Shown: positions 15,814 to 23,408 of the stretch, in pieces | Numbering within the stretch: position 1 is the stretch's first letter | Layout of the letters: each line of letters opens with the position of its first letter | Source of the DNA: Mycobacterium sp. 1164966.3 | GTDB taxonomy: Bacteria > Actinomycetota > Actinomycetes > Mycobacteriales > Mycobacteriaceae | Length of the DNA: 64,000 nucleotides | Reading direction: 5' to 3' | NCBI RefSeq assembly: GCF_001665395.1 | Contig: NZ_LZSG01000061.1 | Span: 1-64,000, forward strand | Position numbers and translations under genes: made by a program | Notes under the pieces: generated by a model | The model's database searches: none | Seen by the model: the letters and a program-made list of their open reading frames with translations, nothing else | What the model was told of the DNA's origin: nothing

Positions 15814-17400
15814 CTAGAAGGGTGGGTCGTCGGGCACGGGTTCTCGTTCGGGGGGTGTCCAGTCGGGTGGGAGCTCTTCGGATTCGTAGGGGTCGTTGAT
15901 CCAGGGGGAGAACGGGCTGGTGCTGGGTGCGCCTTTGAACGCGAAGAGCATGTCGCGCATATGGTTGCGGAATTTGCGTGCGTCGATCTCGTCTTTGCGG
16001 TCCTGGTTGAGCTGGCGGCGGGCGCGGTTGAGCGGGCGCTGCTCGCGGTTGTGCTGGCGTGCGCGGGCGATGCGGGTGCTGCGCCGGCGGGAGCGGCTAG
16101 GTCGCCGCGGGGAGGTGGGGACCGCGCATGCCGGTGCGAGCGGCCCGAACAGATCCGCCCCGGCCGGGGCGGTGCGATAGGTGCGTCCGCTCGAGGAGGT
16201 CCACACCACCGTCCCGTCGGTCAGCTGCTCATCGCGCCACCCACCGAAGGTTTTCAGACGGTGGTGCAGTCGGCACAAACACTTCAGATTCGTCAATACC
16301 GTGCGGCCGCCGGCGGCGGGATGGGCGTGGTTGAACGGGATCGTGTGGTCGATATCGGCGTGCATGGCCGGGCGGCTACACCCGGGGAAGCGGCAGGTCA
16401 GGTCGCGGCAGCGCACCGCGCGCGCCAGCGCGGCCGAGGGTTGATAGCGCAGCGCCTCAGCGGCACTGGTGACCGGATCGACCACCGGCAGCAGACTCGC
16501 CGCGGCGGCGGCCAAAGCGCGGACCTGCTCAGCGTCGATCACCCCATAGCCCTCCAGGTAGCCGGGCTGGTCACTGTCGCCGTGGACGGTCTGCGCGCCG
16601 GCCAGCACATTGATCACGGTGGCCACCCCGCCTCGATCGGCCCTGACCGGCGCGGTCTTGTTGGCGCAGTGCGGCTGCCCGCACCCGCAGACCAGGGTCT
16701 GGCCTTGCGCCAGGGCCCCCAGCGCATCGGCGCGGCGCTGATCGAGGGTGCGTGGATCACCGGCGCACACCCCGTTGGCCAACTGCGCAAGCCGCCTGTC
16801 CAACGCCGCGGCGCCGGTCGCGGCCATGATGCCCGAGATCTCGCCCATGCCATGCTCGCCCGGGCGGATGTCGATACGGCGCTTGTCTTCGGCGTCTTGG
16901 CGGCGCTCGCGGATGGCATCGGGGTCCAGGGCACGTACCGCGGCATCGACGGCGTTGATGATCCGCCGGCGTGACCAGCCTTGCCAGCCAGCGATGCGCG
17001 CCGACATCGACGCATCCAATTCGGCGACCTTGTCCTCGCTGACCAATTCGCTGCGCCGGATGAACACCTTGACCGTGGCCCAATCGGTGTGCCCCGCCGC
17101 CAACACCGCGGCCAGCTTGGGGAACCGCCGATCCAGCGCATCGGCATCGGAGACCACAAAACCCGCGGCCAGCACCGACAAGTTCATCGCGGCGGCCACC
17201 TCGGCTGCGGTCTGCACATACGGGTCGACCTTGGCGTACCCGAGCTGCTCGACCTGATCGGCGGTCGTAGCCATCCGATGGCCCAACAGGTTCGCCACCG
17301 CCGCCAACCGCCGCGCCACCAACATCGACTCCTGCCGATGCACCGACTCGACCACCTCGACCAGCGCCGTGGGAGCCAAGACAACCAATTCATCGAACAT
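15814..17400 (-). CDS. 13E12-type DUF222/HNH endonuclease, LexA-controlled
   Basis: The 528-residue protein has an N-terminal DUF222 region (about 1-310) and a C-terminal HNH nuclease domain with zinc cysteines (CRDLTCRFPGCSRPAMHADIDH, then LKCLCRLHHRLKTFGGW). This is the layout of the mycobacterial 13E12 repeat family, multicopy genes known to be DNA-damage inducible. The ATG at 17400 lies inside a perfect LexA box, as in other family members. The longer frame to 17460 is rejected because it would bury the box and promoter. The C-terminus is highly basic (about 440-490, rich in Arg), then acidic/Pro. No transposase or inverted repeats were seen, so mobility is unproven. Confidence 0.88.
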   Translation of the reverse strand: MFDELVVLAPTALVEVVESVHRQESMLVARRLAAVANLLGHRMATTADQVEQLGYAKVDPYVQTAAEVAAAMNLSVLAAGFVVSDADALDRRFPKLAAVLAAGHTDWATVKVFIRRSELVSEDKVAELDASMSARIAGWQGWSRRRIINAVDAAVRALDPDAIRERRQDAEDKRRIDIRPGEHGMGEISGIMAATGAAALDRRLAQLANGVCAGDPRTLDQRRADALGALAQGQTLVCGCGQPHCANKTAPVRADRGGVATVINVLAGAQTVHGDSDQPGYLEGYGVIDAEQVRALAAAAASLLPVVDPVTSAAEALRYQPSAALARAVRCRDLTCRFPGCSRPAMHADIDHTIPFNHAHPAAGGRTVLTNLKCLCRLHHRLKTFGGWRDEQLTDGTVVWTSSSGRTYRTAPAGADLFGPLAPACAVPTSPRRPSRSRRRSTRIARARQHNREQRPLNRARRQLNQDRKDEIDARKFRNHMRDMLFAFKGAPSTSPFSPWINDPYESEELPPDWTPPEREPVPDDPPF

Positions 17401-17413
17401 GTGTTCGAGTATA
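17393..17413 (-). promoter_or_regulatory. SOS (LexA) box overlapping the HNH start codon, with -10 element
   Basis: On the minus strand bases 17408-17393 read TCGAACACATGTTCGA, a perfect match to the mycobacterial SOS consensus TCGAAC-N4-GTTCGA. The ATG inside the box is the start codon. TATACT (17413-17408) sits 7 bases upstream of the ATG, so transcription probably begins at or next to the ATG (leaderless). LexA bound here would cover both the transcription start and the start codon. Confidence 0.9.
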
Positions 17414-17465
17414 AATCGATCGTATGACAAGTTCCGAGCCGGCCGGCCCGCCCCTCGCAAAAAGG

Positions 17466-18239
17466 TCAGCGCGACGCGAAGGTGATCACCAGGACGTCAC
17501 GCACCGCCGGGCCCGAGCCGTCGATCGGCCGGATCGGCGAGACGCCGTGCTGCGTGCGACGGTCGTCGCCCAGCAGCAACGTGCCCGGCTCCTCCAGCGT
17601 CGTCGTCAACAATGTGTGGCCGGACAGATCGCACACGGTACTTTCGCCGCCGATGGCGTTGCGCCTCCCTACCAGTAGCGACGACACCAAAGTGACGCCG
17701 TCGCGGTGCAGGCCCTCCGGAGTGGGCCGGCCGTCGCCGTGGGCCGGCGATTCGAGGCGGAACGGATGAACCTTGACGTTCCATTCGGCCACGTCGTCCA
17801 GGGCGGCAGCCACCCGGCACAGCATTCGCAGCAGCCCAACCAGCAAGGGGTCGTCTGCAAACGCGTCGGTCAGCGGTTCGAAGTGGCGATCCCGGTCGAT
17901 GTAAAGGGGGTTGCTGTTGTCCGGCTGCACAAACGGCTCGGCGGGCATCGGCTCCGCTATCCCGTCGCGCAACAAGTACCGCCCGTACCGGCGCAGCCGC
18001 TGGATCCCCAGCTCCGCGGCGTAGGGGTCCGGTGCCAAATCCTCCCAATGTCGGGCGAACCGAGTCCACTCATCGCGATCCACGCCGAGGCTTCGCGTCA
18101 CACCGAACGAGCCCATCAACGACGCACCCGTCGTGACGAGCTGCTGGATTGCAACCGCCACCGGGTCGGCGCCCGTCGGCTTGTCGCAGAGAATCCGGGC
18201 CACAGCGCCGGAGTACCGCAATCCGGTACCGCTAAACAC
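17466..18239 (-). CDS. 2-oxoglutarate/Fe(II) dioxygenase (amino-acid hydroxylase-like family)
   Basis: The 257-residue protein matches the 2OG-Fe dioxygenase family of free-amino-acid hydroxylases. It has metal ligands in LHRDG (HxD, about residue 178) and TQHGVSPI (distal His, about 233), and a NAIGGESTVCD strand and conserved FASR end. Such enzymes hydroxylate a small substrate using O2 and 2-oxoglutarate. The GTG start lies 2 bases after the acrA1 stop, so the two genes are almost certainly co-transcribed and translationally coupled. This links it to acyl reduction, perhaps tailoring an acyl or amino-acyl product, but that is inference. The first 10 residues may not be native. An internal start is possible. 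Confidence 0.75.
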   Translation of the reverse strand: MFSGTGLRYSGAVARILCDKPTGADPVAVAIQQLVTTGASLMGSFGVTRSLGVDRDEWTRFARHWEDLAPDPYAAELGIQRLRRYGRYLLRDGIAEPMPAEPFVQPDNSNPLYIDRDRHFEPLTDAFADDPLLVGLLRMLCRVAAALDDVAEWNVKVHPFRLESPAHGDGRPTPEGLHRDGVTLVSSLLVGRRNAIGGESTVCDLSGHTLLTTTLEEPGTLLLGDDRRTQHGVSPIRPIDGSGPAVRDVLVITFASR

Positions 18240-18241
18240 AA

Positions 18242-20248
18242 TTACCAGTGCACTCCGGGCACCGACCGCATCAGCCGCTTCACCGGTTTCGGCACCGTCA
18301 CGCGCGTGACCGCCCGCACTGGACGCTTAGGCCGACGGGGAACCGGTTTGCTGACAACAGATTTGGGCGATTCAGCCACTCCGCGCGCCGCGGGCGAATC
18401 GGGATAGCCCAGATACAGCTGATGCAGAATTCGCCGTGAAATCCGTGGCGTGAAGTAGTGGCCGACGTCGGCGAGCGTGCCCATCGGCGTGTCGATTCGC
18501 ACCGGCTTCTCGACCAGGCCGCGCACCACCATCGCCGCCGCACGCTCGGCGCTGATCGCCGGCACCGCGTTGAGCCGCTTTGACGGCGCGATCATCGGTG
18601 TACGCACCAGCGGCATGTGGATGTTGGTGAAGGTGATGTGGTCGGACAGTGTCTCTGAGGCAACCACATCGGAAAACGCATCCAGCGCCGCCTTGCTTGG
18701 CAGGTACGAGCTGTACTTCGGGTTGCGCGCCTGCACGCCTGCACTGGAGACGTTGACGACGTGACCGAATCGGCGTTCTCGCCAGTGCGGCAACAGCGCC
18801 AGCACCATCCGTACTGCGCCAAAGTAATTGACCGCCATCACCCGTTCGTAGTCGTGCAACCGGTCGGTGGAGTTGACCACCGAACGACGTATCGACCGGC
18901 CGGCGTTGTTTACCAGGTAGTCGACGTGGTCGAAGCGGCCCAGGATGTCCTTGACCGTGTGCTCCACCGACGTGGAATCGGTTACGTCGCAGGTGAAGGC
19001 ATACGCCTGCCCGCCGTTTGCGCGGATTTCGGCGACCAGCGTGTCCAGCGCCTCGGCGCTGCGCGCCAGCGCGAACACCGTCGCGCCCCGCTCGGCGCTC
19101 GCGCTCGCCGAAGCCCGGCCGATCCCGCTGGAGGCGCCGGTGATGATGACGTGCTTGCCTTGCAGCGGTCCCTTCGGATCGGTGCGACGGGCCCGGTCGG
19201 GATCGAGGTGTTCGGCCCAGTAGCGCCACAGCTTAGGCGCGTAGCTGGCGAACTCCGGCACTTCAATCCCGGTGCCCTGCAAAGCTTTCTGGGTCTCGTC
19301 GCTGATGAACGTGGGCGCGAGGTCGACGACGTCCAGAATCTCGGCGGGAATGCCCAACTGGGTGGCCGCCATGTTGCGCAGCACCTTGGCGCGACCGCTC
19401 ACCTTGAGCACCGAGGTGGCCATCGACCGGGGCAACGCGCCACGCAACGGTGGCAGCCCGGCGGCATCGGCGACGCCGCGGTAGATTCCGCGCAGCCCAA
19501 TGGTTTTCGGCGCGGTCAGATGGAACGCCTGCCCGTCGCGGCCGGGCGCGTGCATCAGGGCCACCAGCGCATCGACCACATAGTCGACCGGAACGATGTT
19601 GGTGCGCCCGGTATCCGGCAGCAGCATCGGCGTGAACGACGGCAATACGGCCAACTTTGCCAGCACGCCGAAGAAGTAGTACGGCCCGTCGATCTTGTCC
19701 ATTTCGCCGGTGCGCGAATCGCCGACCACCACGGCCGGGCGGTAGATCCGGTAGCGCAGTCCGGTCGTGGAGCGGACCAGTGACTCCGCCTCGAACTTGG
19801 TCTGGTGATACGGAGTGGGCAGCTGCTGGCCGACGTCGAAGTCGTCTTCGGTGTACTCGCCGGGAAAGTCGCCGGCCACCGCGATCGACGAAACGTGGTG
19901 AAACACGGCGTCGAGCCGGCGCGCGAGTTCCAGGACCGCGCGGGTGCCCTCGACGTTGGCTGCGCGCTGCTCGGCCTCGCCGGCGGTCATGTCGTAAATG
20001 GCGGCGCAGTGCACCAGATGGTCTATCTGGCCCAGTTCGGCGATGGACTGCTCGGTCAGCTCAAGCTCGGGCAGCTCGCCCACCAGCGGCTTTGCGCGAT
20101 CACCCCACTCTACTGCGAGGCGTTCGAAGCGGCCCAGCGACTGACGGCGGACCAGCACCCACACCTCGGCATCCGGCTGAGTGGCCAGTAAACGAGACAC
20201 GACACGGCGCCCGATAAACCCGGTACCGCCGGTAACGACATACCGCAT
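18242..20248 (-). CDS. acrA1: Fatty acyl-CoA reductase AcrA1 (two Rossmann domains)
   Basis: The 668-residue protein has an N-terminal extended-SDR/thioester-reductase domain (GGTGFIG at residues 7-13, YHQTK catalytic pair near 150) and a C-terminal classical SDR domain (GASSGIG near 375, NNAG, YSSYLPSKAALDAF catalytic Tyr-Lys). This is the architecture of mycobacterial AcrA1/FcrA-type reductases, which reduce long-chain acyl-CoA to aldehyde and alcohol. It ends in a basic tail rich in Lys, Pro and Arg (about 615-660), which could bind membrane. It matches M. tuberculosis Rv3391. There cmaA1 lies between it and iunH, whereas here a dioxygenase, the HNH gene and a secreted protein occupy that position. 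It heads the acrA1-dioxygenase operon. Confidence 0.9.
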   Translation of the reverse strand: MRYVVTGGTGFIGRRVVSRLLATQPDAEVWVLVRRQSLGRFERLAVEWGDRAKPLVGELPELELTEQSIAELGQIDHLVHCAAIYDMTAGEAEQRAANVEGTRAVLELARRLDAVFHHVSSIAVAGDFPGEYTEDDFDVGQQLPTPYHQTKFEAESLVRSTTGLRYRIYRPAVVVGDSRTGEMDKIDGPYYFFGVLAKLAVLPSFTPMLLPDTGRTNIVPVDYVVDALVALMHAPGRDGQAFHLTAPKTIGLRGIYRGVADAAGLPPLRGALPRSMATSVLKVSGRAKVLRNMAATQLGIPAEILDVVDLAPTFISDETQKALQGTGIEVPEFASYAPKLWRYWAEHLDPDRARRTDPKGPLQGKHVIITGASSGIGRASASASAERGATVFALARSAEALDTLVAEIRANGGQAYAFTCDVTDSTSVEHTVKDILGRFDHVDYLVNNAGRSIRRSVVNSTDRLHDYERVMAVNYFGAVRMVLALLPHWRERRFGHVVNVSSAGVQARNPKYSSYLPSKAALDAFSDVVASETLSDHITFTNIHMPLVRTPMIAPSKRLNAVPAISAERAAAMVVRGLVEKPVRIDTPMGTLADVGHYFTPRISRRILHQLYLGYPDSPAARGVAESPKSVVSKPVPRRPKRPVRAVTRVTVPKPVKRLMRSVPGVHW

Positions 20249-20303
20249 TCAGCCATGGTGGCGGCTGGCCGCCGCCCGCGTCAACAGTCTGTGATCTACC
20301 CGA

Positions 20304-21011
20304 TCAACTGGTGAAGTCGCGGATGCCGTCCCAATCCTTGACCTCCCAGCCGTTGATCGGGTTGCCGGTGATCACCACCCGGCCGCCGTTCGGCAGGGGA
20401 TGGGTGTCCAGCAGGGTGTTCTTCGGGTTCTTGACGTTCATCAGCGTCCAGATCATGATCGCCGTGCCCTGGGAGAACACCATGGGTTTGCTGTGGCCGC
20501 TGTCGTAGATCTTCTTGACGGCCTTGGTGAACTGCTCGTTGAAGTCTTTTCCGTTAATGGACCCCGGGATGCTGTTCTTCATGTCGCCGTGGTTGACCCA
20601 GTCCAGCGGCGCCAACATATACGTCGTGCTCGCCATCGACTGAGGTTTGCCGTTGAACCAGCCCGCATTGATCGGCTGCAGGCCCGGCAGGACCTCGACC
20701 TGCTTCCCGAGCTCGCTGGCCAGCGGCGCGGCGGTCTGCTGCGCTTCCGCCATGCCCGAGGAGTAGATGCTGTCGACGTCTTTGTGGACGATCTTGTGCA
20801 CCAGCTGCTGGGCCTGGTCTTGGCCCTCCTGGCTGAGTCCCGGACCGGGCATGTTGGTTTCGATGATCCCGTCGGCATCGGCCTGGGACTGCGCGTTTCG
20901 GACGAAGGTCACCGTTATGCTGCGCGCCTGCGGTTCTCCGCCGCAGGCGCCGACGACCAGCGTTGCGGCGAGCACGGCCGCCGCTTTCCAGACCAGGGTG
21001 CGGTTACGCAT
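20304..21011 (-). CDS. lpqD: Lipoprotein LpqD, histidine-phosphatase fold lacking the RHG histidine
   Basis: The 235-residue lipoprotein has a signal peptide ending VVGAC at Cys23, the lipidation site. The mature protein has the phosphoglycerate-mutase/histidine-phosphatase fold (GLSQEGQDQAQQL, DSIYSSGMAEAQQTA, GWFNGKPQSM). The catalytic RHG motif reads RNA (TFVRNAQSQ), and the C-terminal His motif is replaced by VFSQGTAIMIW, so phosphatase activity is unlikely. As far as I recall, M. tuberculosis LpqD (Rv3390) shows the same change, so it is probably a conserved non-enzymatic role. It stands 55 bases upstream of acrA1 on the same strand, so the two may form a longer operon. Confidence 0.87.
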   Translation of the reverse strand: MRNRTLVWKAAAVLAATLVVGACGGEPQARSITVTFVRNAQSQADADGIIETNMPGPGLSQEGQDQAQQLVHKIVHKDVDSIYSSGMAEAQQTAAPLASELGKQVEVLPGLQPINAGWFNGKPQSMASTTYMLAPLDWVNHGDMKNSIPGSINGKDFNEQFTKAVKKIYDSGHSKPMVFSQGTAIMIWTLMNVKNPKNTLLDTHPLPNGGRVVITGNPINGWEVKDWDGIRDFTS

Positions 21012-21105
21012 GGCGATAGCCTGCCCTGCCGATGGGGTCGATGTGAAGTGTTTGCGATGGTTGGGTGCAGAAAAGGCTCGAAATTTTCATCGATAGGAGA
21101 CTGGT

Positions 21106-21969
21106 ATGGCGATTGACCCCAATGCCGTGGGCGCGGTGACCGAGCCGATGTTGTTCGAGTGGACCGACCGGGACACGATTCTCTACGCGCTCGGGGTCGG
21201 TGCGGGAACCGAGGATTTGCAGTTCACCACCGAAAACAGCCATGGCATCACCCAGCAGGTGCTGCCGACGTATGCGGTGATCTGCTGCCCGGCGTTCGGA
21301 GCTGCCGCCAAGATCGGAACGTTCAACTGGGCCTTGCTGTTACACGGATCCCAGACCATTCGCCTGCACGCGCCCCTGCCGCCCGCCGGGAAACTCTCCG
21401 TCGTCACCGAAGTCGCCGACATCCAGGACAAGGGCGAGGGCAAGAACGCCATCGTCGTGTTGCGCGGCAAGGGCAGTGATCCGGATTCCGGTGCGCTCGT
21501 CGCGGAAACACTCACGACGCTGGTCATCCGCAAAGAGGGTGGGTTCGGCGGGCAGCCGGGCGAGCGGCCGGCCGCACCGGAATTTCCGGACCGCGAGCCC
21601 GACGCCCGCATCCCGCTGCCGACCCGGGAAGACCAGACGCTGATCTACCGGCTGTCCGGCGACCGCAACCCGCTGCACAGCGATCCCTGGTTCGCCAGGG
21701 AGATGGCCGGTTTCCCGAAGCCGATCCTGCACGGGCTGTGCACCTACGGGGTTTCGGGCCGGGCGCTGGTGGCAGAACTCGGCAAGGGTGACGCCACCAA
21801 GATCACTTCGATTGCCGCACGGTTCACCTCGCCGGTGTTCCCCGGCGAGACGTTGACCACGCTGATCTGGCGCACCGAACCGGGCAAGGCGGTGTATCGC
21901 ACGGTGGTCGACGGCGCCGACGAGCCCCGGGTGGTGCTGGACGACGGCGCGGTCGAATACGTGGAATAG
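21106..21969 (+). CDS. htdY: (R)-3-hydroxyacyl-thioester dehydratase HtdY (MaoC-like)
   Basis: The 287-residue double-hotdog protein has an N-terminal non-catalytic hotdog and a C-terminal MaoC hotdog. The C-terminal half carries the hydratase-2 signature YRLSGDRNPLHSDPWFA (catalytic Asp and His) and PILHGLCTYG. It interconverts 3-hydroxyacyl and enoyl thioesters in lipid metabolism and matches M. tuberculosis HtdY (Rv3389c). The ATG at 21106 follows ATAGGAG at suitable spacing. It is divergent from lpqD with 94 bases between the starts, so the intergenic region probably holds two promoters. Confidence 0.92.
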   Translation: MAIDPNAVGAVTEPMLFEWTDRDTILYALGVGAGTEDLQFTTENSHGITQQVLPTYAVICCPAFGAAAKIGTFNWALLLHGSQTIRLHAPLPPAGKLSVVTEVADIQDKGEGKNAIVVLRGKGSDPDSGALVAETLTTLVIRKEGGFGGQPGERPAAPEFPDREPDARIPLPTREDQTLIYRLSGDRNPLHSDPWFAREMAGFPKPILHGLCTYGVSGRALVAELGKGDATKITSIAARFTSPVFPGETLTTLIWRTEPGKAVYRTVVDGADEPRVVLDDGAVEYVE

Positions 21970-22018
21970 CCCTTGGTACTCAGCGGGCGGTCATTCGGCG
22001 CAGCCGTGTGGTTTTGAA

Positions 22019-22146
22019 TGTGAAATGACGGCTTTTGGTGTGAAGCTACGGCCTTCGCTGTGAAGCCACGGCGGCGATTCGGCGATTTTTCCGCCCAGGA
22101 TGCACTTCGAAAGCCAACGATTCACATTTAATGCCAACGATTCACA
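22019..22146. repeat. 20-bp-period TGTGAA repeats with inverted partner repeats
   Basis: TGTGAANNNACGGC occurs three times at exact 20-base steps (starts 22019, 22039, 22059). The opposite-orientation motif GCCAACGATTCACA occurs at 22113 and 22133, also 20 bases apart. TTCACA is the complement of TGTGAA, so the whole region of about 128 bases is a loose inverted array between the convergent htdY and otsB2 genes. Its role is unknown. It could form a cruciform or bind a protein repeatedly on one DNA face. Confidence 0.7.
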
Positions 22147-22171
22147 CGCAAGCTCGAGAGCGTGTCGAGAT

Positions 22172-23329
22172 CTACGAGCTTTCCCGACTGCCGAGCCGAC
22201 GGGCCAGACGTTCGGTGAACTCGCTGACTCGCGCGGGACTGTCCAGGGCGAACAGCGCCGCGGTCGCCCGGTCGCCATCCTCGTTGTGCCGCACCACAAT
22301 TGGGACACCGTCGTGGCGCACCGCGTCGAAGGCGTCCTCATCGGTAATGTCGTCGCCGAGATAGATCGGCAGCAGCGGCCCGGAGCCCGCATGGTGCAGG
22401 TGATCGATCACCCAGCGCAGCGTGTTGCCCTTGTTCCAGTCGATATCGGGTCGCAGCTCGATGACTTCGCGGCCCGTCGTCACCCGCAGCGCGTCGCGCT
22501 GGCCCGCGGCACGCACCGCGGCGGCCACCTCGCCCACCCGGTCACGCGCGGCATTCCGGTAATGGACTGCGACGCCAAAGCGCTTGTGTTCCACCACAAC
22601 ACCGTCGATCGGCCCCAGCTGGTCGCGAAGTTGGGCGGCCGCCTCGGCCAACACAGATATGGCCTGCGCGGCGGCGTCGTTCTGGTGATGGGCTCCGTCC
22701 GGTGCGCTCAGCTCGAACCCGTGGCTGCCCGCGTACCAAATGCCGGGTAGCCCTACCCGGTCCGTCACGTCGGCGAGGTCACGGCCCGACAGCACCGCGA
22801 CCGGGCAGTGCGTGGCCAGCCGCTGCAATGCCTCAACCGCACCGGCGGCCGGCTTGGCCGAGTCGGGATCGTCGACGATGTCGGATAGCGTGCCGTCGAA
22901 ATCGAAGAACACCGCGGGCTGGCGGGCGATCAGGCCCTCTGCCAGTCCCAGGGCCTGCAGCGCGTCGGGAAGCTCCGACATTCGCCGATCTCCGGTCCGT
23001 ACCTGGACCTCCGCCAAGTCGGCGATGACCGTGTCCGCGCCATGGCTGCGCAGCGCGTCGCGGTGTCCGGTCTGGTCGACGCCTATCACCAGTGCGAATC
23101 CGCCGTCTCGCGCGGCTGCGATGCCCGCCTCGTCATGGGCGACGACCACACAGCGGCCCGGCCGCACCGAAAGCTGTTGCGCCGCATCGAGCAGAGCGCC
23201 TCCGTCCGACGCGAAGACCCCGCTTCCGATTCCGACTTCCTGTAATTGCCGGACCAGCGTTTGGGTGGAGTTCAACGAGGTGTCGAACAGCACCGCGTCG
23301 TGGCGGCGCGGGTCGATCGTGACCGGCAT
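22172..23329 (-). CDS. otsB: Trehalose-6-phosphate phosphatase OtsB2
   Basis: The 385-residue protein has an N-terminal HAD-like domain (about 1-130) followed by the catalytic trehalose-phosphatase domain. The nucleophile motif is FFDFDGTLSDI (about 141-151), then VLSGRDL, GSHGFEL and the metal-binding LGDDITDEDAF. It releases trehalose from trehalose-6-phosphate in the OtsAB pathway, which is important for mycobacterial cell-wall glycolipids. The long N-terminal extension is typical of mycobacterial OtsB2 (M. tuberculosis Rv3372). It is divergent from dnaE2, with starts 79 bases apart around the SOS box. Confidence 0.93.
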   Translation of the reverse strand: MPVTIDPRRHDAVLFDTSLNSTQTLVRQLQEVGIGSGVFASDGGALLDAAQQLSVRPGRCVVVAHDEAGIAAARDGGFALVIGVDQTGHRDALRSHGADTVIADLAEVQVRTGDRRMSELPDALQALGLAEGLIARQPAVFFDFDGTLSDIVDDPDSAKPAAGAVEALQRLATHCPVAVLSGRDLADVTDRVGLPGIWYAGSHGFELSAPDGAHHQNDAAAQAISVLAEAAAQLRDQLGPIDGVVVEHKRFGVAVHYRNAARDRVGEVAAAVRAAGQRDALRVTTGREVIELRPDIDWNKGNTLRWVIDHLHHAGSGPLLPIYLGDDITDEDAFDAVRHDGVPIVVRHNEDGDRATAALFALDSPARVSEFTERLARRLGSRESS

Positions 23330-23380
23330 TGACCCACCTTCTCACGTTGGTCACTATCGTTTCACGACCCGGGCAGCTAT

Positions 23381-23402
23381 TCGAACAAACTTTCGATACA
23401 CT
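23381..23402 (+). promoter_or_regulatory. SOS (LexA) box and -10 of dnaE2
   Basis: Bases 23381-23396 read TCGAACAAACTTTCGA, one mismatch from TCGAAC-N4-GTTCGA. TACACT at 23397-23402 is a plausible -10 element, ending 6 bases before the ATG at 23409, which would make the dnaE2 message leaderless. LexA control of dnaE2 is established in mycobacteria. Confidence 0.88.
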
Positions 23403-23408
23403 TACGGC

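Noticed and set aside
15814..17460. Prophage or insertion sequence carrying the 13E12 HNH gene
   Set aside because: No integrase, transposase, terminal repeats or target duplication were seen. It is treated as a chromosomal gene.
22019..22146. Short CRISPR array
   Set aside because: Units are only 20 bases with no unique spacers, occur in two orientations, and no cas genes are present.
22740..23408. N-terminal extension of DnaE2
   Set aside because: It runs antisense through otsB2 and upstream of the SOS promoter. The family N-terminus begins at 23409.
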